Shown: piece after piece, positions 56,511-64,000 of the stretch | Position numbering within the stretch: the stretch's first letter is position 1 | Layout of the letters: each line of letters starts with the position of its first letter | Source: Verpa conica | Lineage: Eukaryota > Ascomycota > Pezizomycetes > Pezizales > Morchellaceae | Reading direction: 5' to 3' | Length of the DNA stretch: 64,000 nt | Assembly: GCA_033030425.1 (NCBI GenBank) | Contig: JAUFSD010000014.1 | Span: forward strand, 1,178,001 to 1,242,000 | Made by a program: the position numbers and the translations under genes | Notes under the pieces: generated by a model | What the model saw: only the letters and a program-made list of their open reading frames with translations | The model's database searches: none | Told to the model about the DNA's origin: nothing

Positions 56511-58293
56511 CATGGAATGAAAGCACGAATTATCAAATCAAGTAACTTAGTAGCTTTACTGTATCCAATATCAGCGACAGAGAATCATGGGGGAGAGGGT
56601 AAACATACACCTTAACATCCTTCCAGAAACCTCCACCTTAATAAAGTTCCAACCTGCTACTATTTATGAAAGTTCGATAAAGTATCCTCTTCCTTACGAA
56701 TACCATAGACAGTTATAAGTGTGAAGGTAAGTTGATCCGCTATTATAGTGGATTCTCCGTAAACACCCTTTTTAACAGTAATCTGTGGGATTTAAATCTT
56801 CATCGTGAGGATACTTTAAGACTTTGGCGCTCTTTTCCCAGAACTTATGGCAATGCCTTATAAATTTTACCACCCCCTTTAGACTGCGATTTCATCTTAT
56901 TGAGAAGTGACATTCCGCAACCCTTACACTGACCTGTGAATCGTTAGTAGTCAAGAATTTATAGAATGGGCAAACTTCTAACCTGTGTCATAAATCCAGT
57001 ACAACACACCGGGCTTTCACGCAAACCTACTTTTGTGCAACCCCTGTTTGGGGAGTCTACTTTGTTTCCCAGGACGTGGTATCCTTCCTGGTTGTTTGCC
57101 CTTGCCAATAATTCCACAGTACTTCCAGTTATAGTCCTGCTAAGATGGCAGCCGGTCTGCTTGTAGGGCGACTCTGTGCCTTACTGTAGTTGTTACCTTC
57201 ATTATCTGATCTGTGATAATTCGCAAAATATCTCTCAGGTATTAGTAGAAAGGCTGTTTGTTGTTTCGATATATACATACCAAGGATTTTGTAGCCATGC
57301 ACGGATACAGTTTAGGTTGTGGCTCTTCAGGTGGATGGAAGAAGAGTGATTCCTCAAAAGCGGGGGGTTTTCTCAGTGGCCTGAAAAGATTTATCTTTCT
57401 AGTTGTTGCTAAGAGGGGGGGGATGTTGATGAGCAAGCATCAGATATCACACAGGGGTAAGTTCTGCATGAGCTAAGAGGCCGTGAAACAATCAATACCT
57501 TGTTACCCTATCCTGCCACAGCCCGCACTCCTTTAACACATCCACCCAATCATAAAGATTTCTCTGGGATAACAATCCATTAATTTCGGCATGGAGATCC
57601 TTTCTCCTATTCCCTACCTTCTACATTGTCTCCCTTATGAGAATTACTCCAACCTAGCTATCGAAGAGGGTTGTACTATAGCTATCTGGTCTAAGTGTGT
57701 AAATCATGCTAAGCTCCAGTACACACCTTGCTCCTCGCTGTTTCCCAATTGGTCTCTTCGGTTCCATCGCTGGCTTATGGTGGGAATCAAAAAACTACAT
57801 AACATGGAGCAAATCCTAGAACCGAAATCGAGGATCTCAATTACGGGCCTATATCAAAAATAACGGTCAACTCTCGGCTACTAGACCACAAGGAAGCCAA
57901 GCTAATTCTGTCAATACGTCTGCTTATGGAGACATCATTACCACCGGTAGTCTTTAGTTATCACTGATGGCCCCAGCTTACTGTCAGTGAGATTTATACC
58001 CGACAATCGAACTATATTTCACTGGTCTTATACCACTAGTTGCCAGTAAATGGGGTTTTGAATACTCACTACCTCGTGCTTGATAAGTGGTATTCCTATG
58101 TTATCTATGAGTTAGGTGGACAGAAGTTAACAGCTAGAGGTATATTAATTTGCTTTATATCCTACTATATTTTCCCTTCATACCGTCTCATACCTGCTTT
58201 CTGGTTTACTATCTTTTATCCTAACACATCCCATAACAGAGCTTGATCCGACTAAAAAAATGCTTCGAACAATGAGGAGTGTATTAGTATAGC

Positions 58294-58440
58294 AGAGGTT
58301 GAAATGGTCCGGCCCATTTCAAATTCCCGAGTGGACCAGTGCTCTTTTAGACGGACTGGAACGGCTTATACTATAGTAATTAATTACTTGGTCTAGTCCG
58401 TGCCAGGGAAATCTTTAGACCGGTCCGGACCAAATCAGCC
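58294..58440. repeat. Possible hAT-type terminal relic
   Basis: GCAGAGGTTGAAATGGTCCG and, about 120 bp further on, ACCGGTCCGGACCAAATC in the opposite sense resemble GGTCCG-rich subterminal repeats of hAT elements. No matching CAACCTCTG right end was found. Confidence 0.25.
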
Positions 58441-58568
58441 TACAGTATAGGGGCTCTCTTTAAGATTCACTTTTGAACTGGGATATATCGCTAAACCTAC
58501 CTACTTCTGGTTATAACAAAGCCAAATTATATTCATCTGTTAGTTACCCCAGCAATTATAGGAACCAC

Positions 58569-58606
58569 AATGATAGGGGGAGCACACAATGATAGGGGGA
58601 GCACAA
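58569..58606. repeat. Tandem duplication
   Basis: The 19-bp unit ACAATGATAGGGGGAGCAC occurs twice in tandem. Confidence 0.7.
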
Positions 58607-61357
58607 GAGTGTGAAAAAATCAAATTGTTCACGATGTCTTGTGGACCAGGGGACCCGGGTCTTGGGCTAACTCTAACGGAGAAATCAGGTATGTAGGGCT
58701 ACTCAAAAATTGTCTTTAATCGGTTGGCTAACAGAAGAGTGGTTCTACTAGGGGTGATGCCCTCGATCTACAACTAGATATACGCCTAGGTGGAAAATCC
58801 ATGCGTATGTTATCCTACGTTTGGCTAGCCTATCGACGCAGTCCCTTATGCCATTTGTCTATTTCTTTAGGTGTACGAACCCGTACAAAGCAACCTTACC
58901 TGATACGAACCGCTCTAGAGGGATCTTTCATATGATTCCCATGATATCAATAACAAATCTTTAACTGCTCCTCCCACGACTAGGCGGATCACAGTCTTTC
59001 GTCTTAGCGAGCAGCTAAGTGATAATTCAATGCCACATCAATAGGATACCAAGATAGGATTCTTGTAGAGAGTAGTTAGTATGGAGTTAGCGAGATGACG
59101 CTAGTGTAGAAGTAGACGTGTCCTTATCACTAGATAAGAGAGGGACTGGAGATCCGGCCCTCTCCTCATCAATAACAATAGAGATTGATTATACCTACTA
59201 TAATTCTCCTCCTCCTGGTTATTGCTTTTTCCGAGAAGACCTACGAAAAATGGAAGAGTTGTCTTAGATATATATAGAGACAACGTCTTGGGTTCCGCAA
59301 TATTGTGGAAAGCACTGGAGGGCTGGAAAAGAACCTAGACAATGACTATAATTCTGGGATCATTGCTGTTGCGGGGCAGCACACAGAACAGCGTTTGTAT
59401 ATCTTTCATAGATTCTAACTATATGCTAATATATTACCTATAAGGGAGAGGTATAAGTGCTTAAGCGCGAGAAACCCAGCATATTCACCTACAGCCGTAA
59501 ACCGAATGAGGGAGGTCAGCGTTCTTTGAGGGTTACCACTTCTATTCATGTTGGTAGCCGACGCACACCATCTAAAGGTCAGAAGATTTCGAATAGCAAT
59601 CCATGAAGCTCTAGGGCTTGATGTAGGAAGGGGAATTACTACAGTGGAGTCTGAGTTTCTTATTGTAAAGAAACCAGGACTCACCGAATGCTGTATACCA
59701 AATCAGAATGGATCATAAATGATGATAGGGTGAACTTGGACTTCCTTCCTGGAACCTTGAGGTAGAGCTCCCCGGAAGTAAAATAGAGACCTGTGGAGGT
59801 TCGTAAAGTTCTTGCTAAGATATAGGAAGTGTTTATTGTTTTACTGATGGCAATTATAAGATTGTCGAGAAGAGGTGGTCTATCATAGAATAGATTACCA
59901 TTATAGGCTATTTAGGGTTTATGTAGTCGATAGAACCCTGAAACAACAGTTGGAGACTCCTATCTTATTAGATCAGCTTTCTCGGTGGTACAGCAGGATA
60001 GTATAAAAAAAATTTCTAAAAAATCCCACTACCCAAAGAAAGAAGACGCGGACATAGACGCTACACATATCGTAAAGCATGGAAGTGGTCGGCTGTGAGA
60101 TTAATCAATCAAGAAATTGATAAAAGGTGCTATCATATACTCTATGGCAACAAGTATAGTTGTGCTCAATGAGAGCTGTCTTTATGTACCATATCGTGAG
60201 TCTAAGGTTTTCGTAGTTAACGGGTTGTTATTGTTCTACAAAGTATCCTTTGTCTATAAATGTGTTATTTGTTGCTTGTAAAGAGGTGAGTTTGTTGTAT
60301 CGGATATAGGCTTCTTCTTCTTAATGTAGTATTATGCTGTAAGAGTGCCTAATAAGGGAATATTGTATGTTTTGAGGCCTAAATACCTCACTGAAACTCA
60401 AACAGAGCATAGTGAAGAATCCCTTGATTGTAAGTGGTTATCCGTAGGATAAAGTGGGATCGTTAAAGCTCATAGGTAGCACCAGATCATGCCAAATCAC
60501 TCGGACGCCTAGCTCTCGAAAGTTCTACAATTATCTCAAAGAATCCGGTTGAGTATTTCTAAGGAGAATCCCGTCAATCAAGTGAGGTGGCAAATGTATA
60601 TAGCATCTATGTGGATATGAGTGCGTTGTCGCGTCAAGGACTCGAAAAGACCACCGGGGATGTCTACTCTACAACCCTGGTCAATTTTCTAATGTTGCCA
60701 CTAAATATGATTGGTCAAAGCTATCTGCCGAGACTGAGAAAATGAGTAAACCCGGAGGCTATGTGGTACATTGGCAGCCTAGTAACTCAGCCCGGGGTAA
60801 TTTAGCTTGTCCTACAGCCTTGCCGCTGGGTTTTTCTACCTAGCTTTTGTGGAACTTTAGATCACTAGTTACGCTTTGATTCTGGACTATTTGTTAGTTT
60901 TTTTGTGGGGCCAATCAGATGCGGATAAGTTAGGCAACCAATTCGGAAAGTGGGGCAAAGCCACACTAAAGAGCCGCATTGTGGCGTAAATTGCGTAGCA
61001 ACGGAGAGCATTCTAGAACGTACAGAAATACCAATTATGAGAGATGCAAACAGTAGAGAGAAAGAAATCAATTTGATGTGCATAAAGCCAGATAGCCTGG
61101 TTGAGTGAGGTGGGGGCGGGTTTGTTACATATTGTCGATGGCCTTCGGCGGGGTTCTTCTTGGCTGGCTGAGGTAACGAAGCTCAGTCTAAATCCGCCGC
61201 CCTCAACACCTCTCCAGCACCTCTCTCACTCCTCCACCTCTTCTCCCCACCCTCTTATCCATCATCACATTCACCCGCAACATCATTCCCTACTTGGTTT
61301 CTTCCCTTTATCTATCTCCAGAATCCATTCCCTCAAAGCAATTTCCAAGAATCCAGT

Positions 61358-64000
<2,643 letters not shown>

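Larger units (their letters stand above)
56000..61357. other. 5.4-kb gene-free region
   Basis: AT-rich, full of stops. It holds a MITE (56342-56510), a hAT-like end (about 58294) and a tandem 19-20 bp duplication near 58569-58606. The last 250 bases, C/T-rich from 61195, are the likely CDC48 promoter and leader. No gene is convincing. Confidence 0.55.

Noticed and set aside
57591..57863. Plus-strand frame of 90 residues in the AT-rich spacer
   Set aside because: No domain, no neighbours and no splice context; likely chance.

Overview
The window is nuclear DNA of a filamentous ascomycete (Pezizomycotina). The evidence is many short GT-AG introns (about 45-115 nt) with CTAAC/CTAAT-like branch sites, fungal orthologues of core eukaryotic genes, and fungus-typical families (CAP10/GT90 glycosyltransferase, HNH_2-type protein, trichodiene-synthase-like terpene cyclase, Aleuria-type lectin, F-box/ankyrin proteins). 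The lectin relic and the long AT-rich spacers would suit a Pezizomycetes-like fungus, but that is only an inference. I rebuilt splice sites by hand; where I list exons, the reading phases close.

Layout. 0.1-10 kb: a coiled-coil/poly-Q protein, two F-box/ankyrin-type genes, a hypothetical two-exon gene and N-myristoyltransferase NMT1, all on the minus strand. 12.4-15.3 kb: a Tea4/Bud14-like SH3 polarity protein. 18.8-20.8 kb: a Ser/Thr kinase. 25.7-30 kb: an unknown Cys-rich protein, an Mpv17/PMP22 membrane protein and Alb1. 31.3-35 kb: an HNH_2-type protein whose long intron carries a small transposon-like insert, then a decayed fucose-lectin-like pseudogene. 37.8-42.2 kb: a UVRAG/Vps38 homologue, a terpene synthase and a MITE. 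43.5-48.2 kb: eIF2B-delta divergent from a GT90 glycosyltransferase. 50.9-56 kb: two divergent pairs, GcvH/mitochondrial bS6 and HEM3/TIM50, three of whose products are mitochondrial. 61.4 kb to the end: CDC48, cut off by the window edge.

Between the gene blocks lie long AT-rich spacers without genes. They hold MITE-like elements: three members of one TIR family, a 621-bp foldback element, a 445-bp element with perfect 30-bp TIRs, a 110-bp foldback and an intron-borne element. They also hold a solo LTR with a 5-bp target duplication, a 45-bp-arm hairpin, a perfect 26-bp palindrome and a cluster of stable hairpins with Pol III-like boxes. Differences between repeat arms are often C/T or G/A, as expected of old RIP, but this was not measured. 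I see no operon, CRISPR array, rRNA gene or clear tRNA gene. I found no convincing new multi-gene system; the hairpin locus at 16,979 and the structured locus at 4,229 are the least explained sequences.
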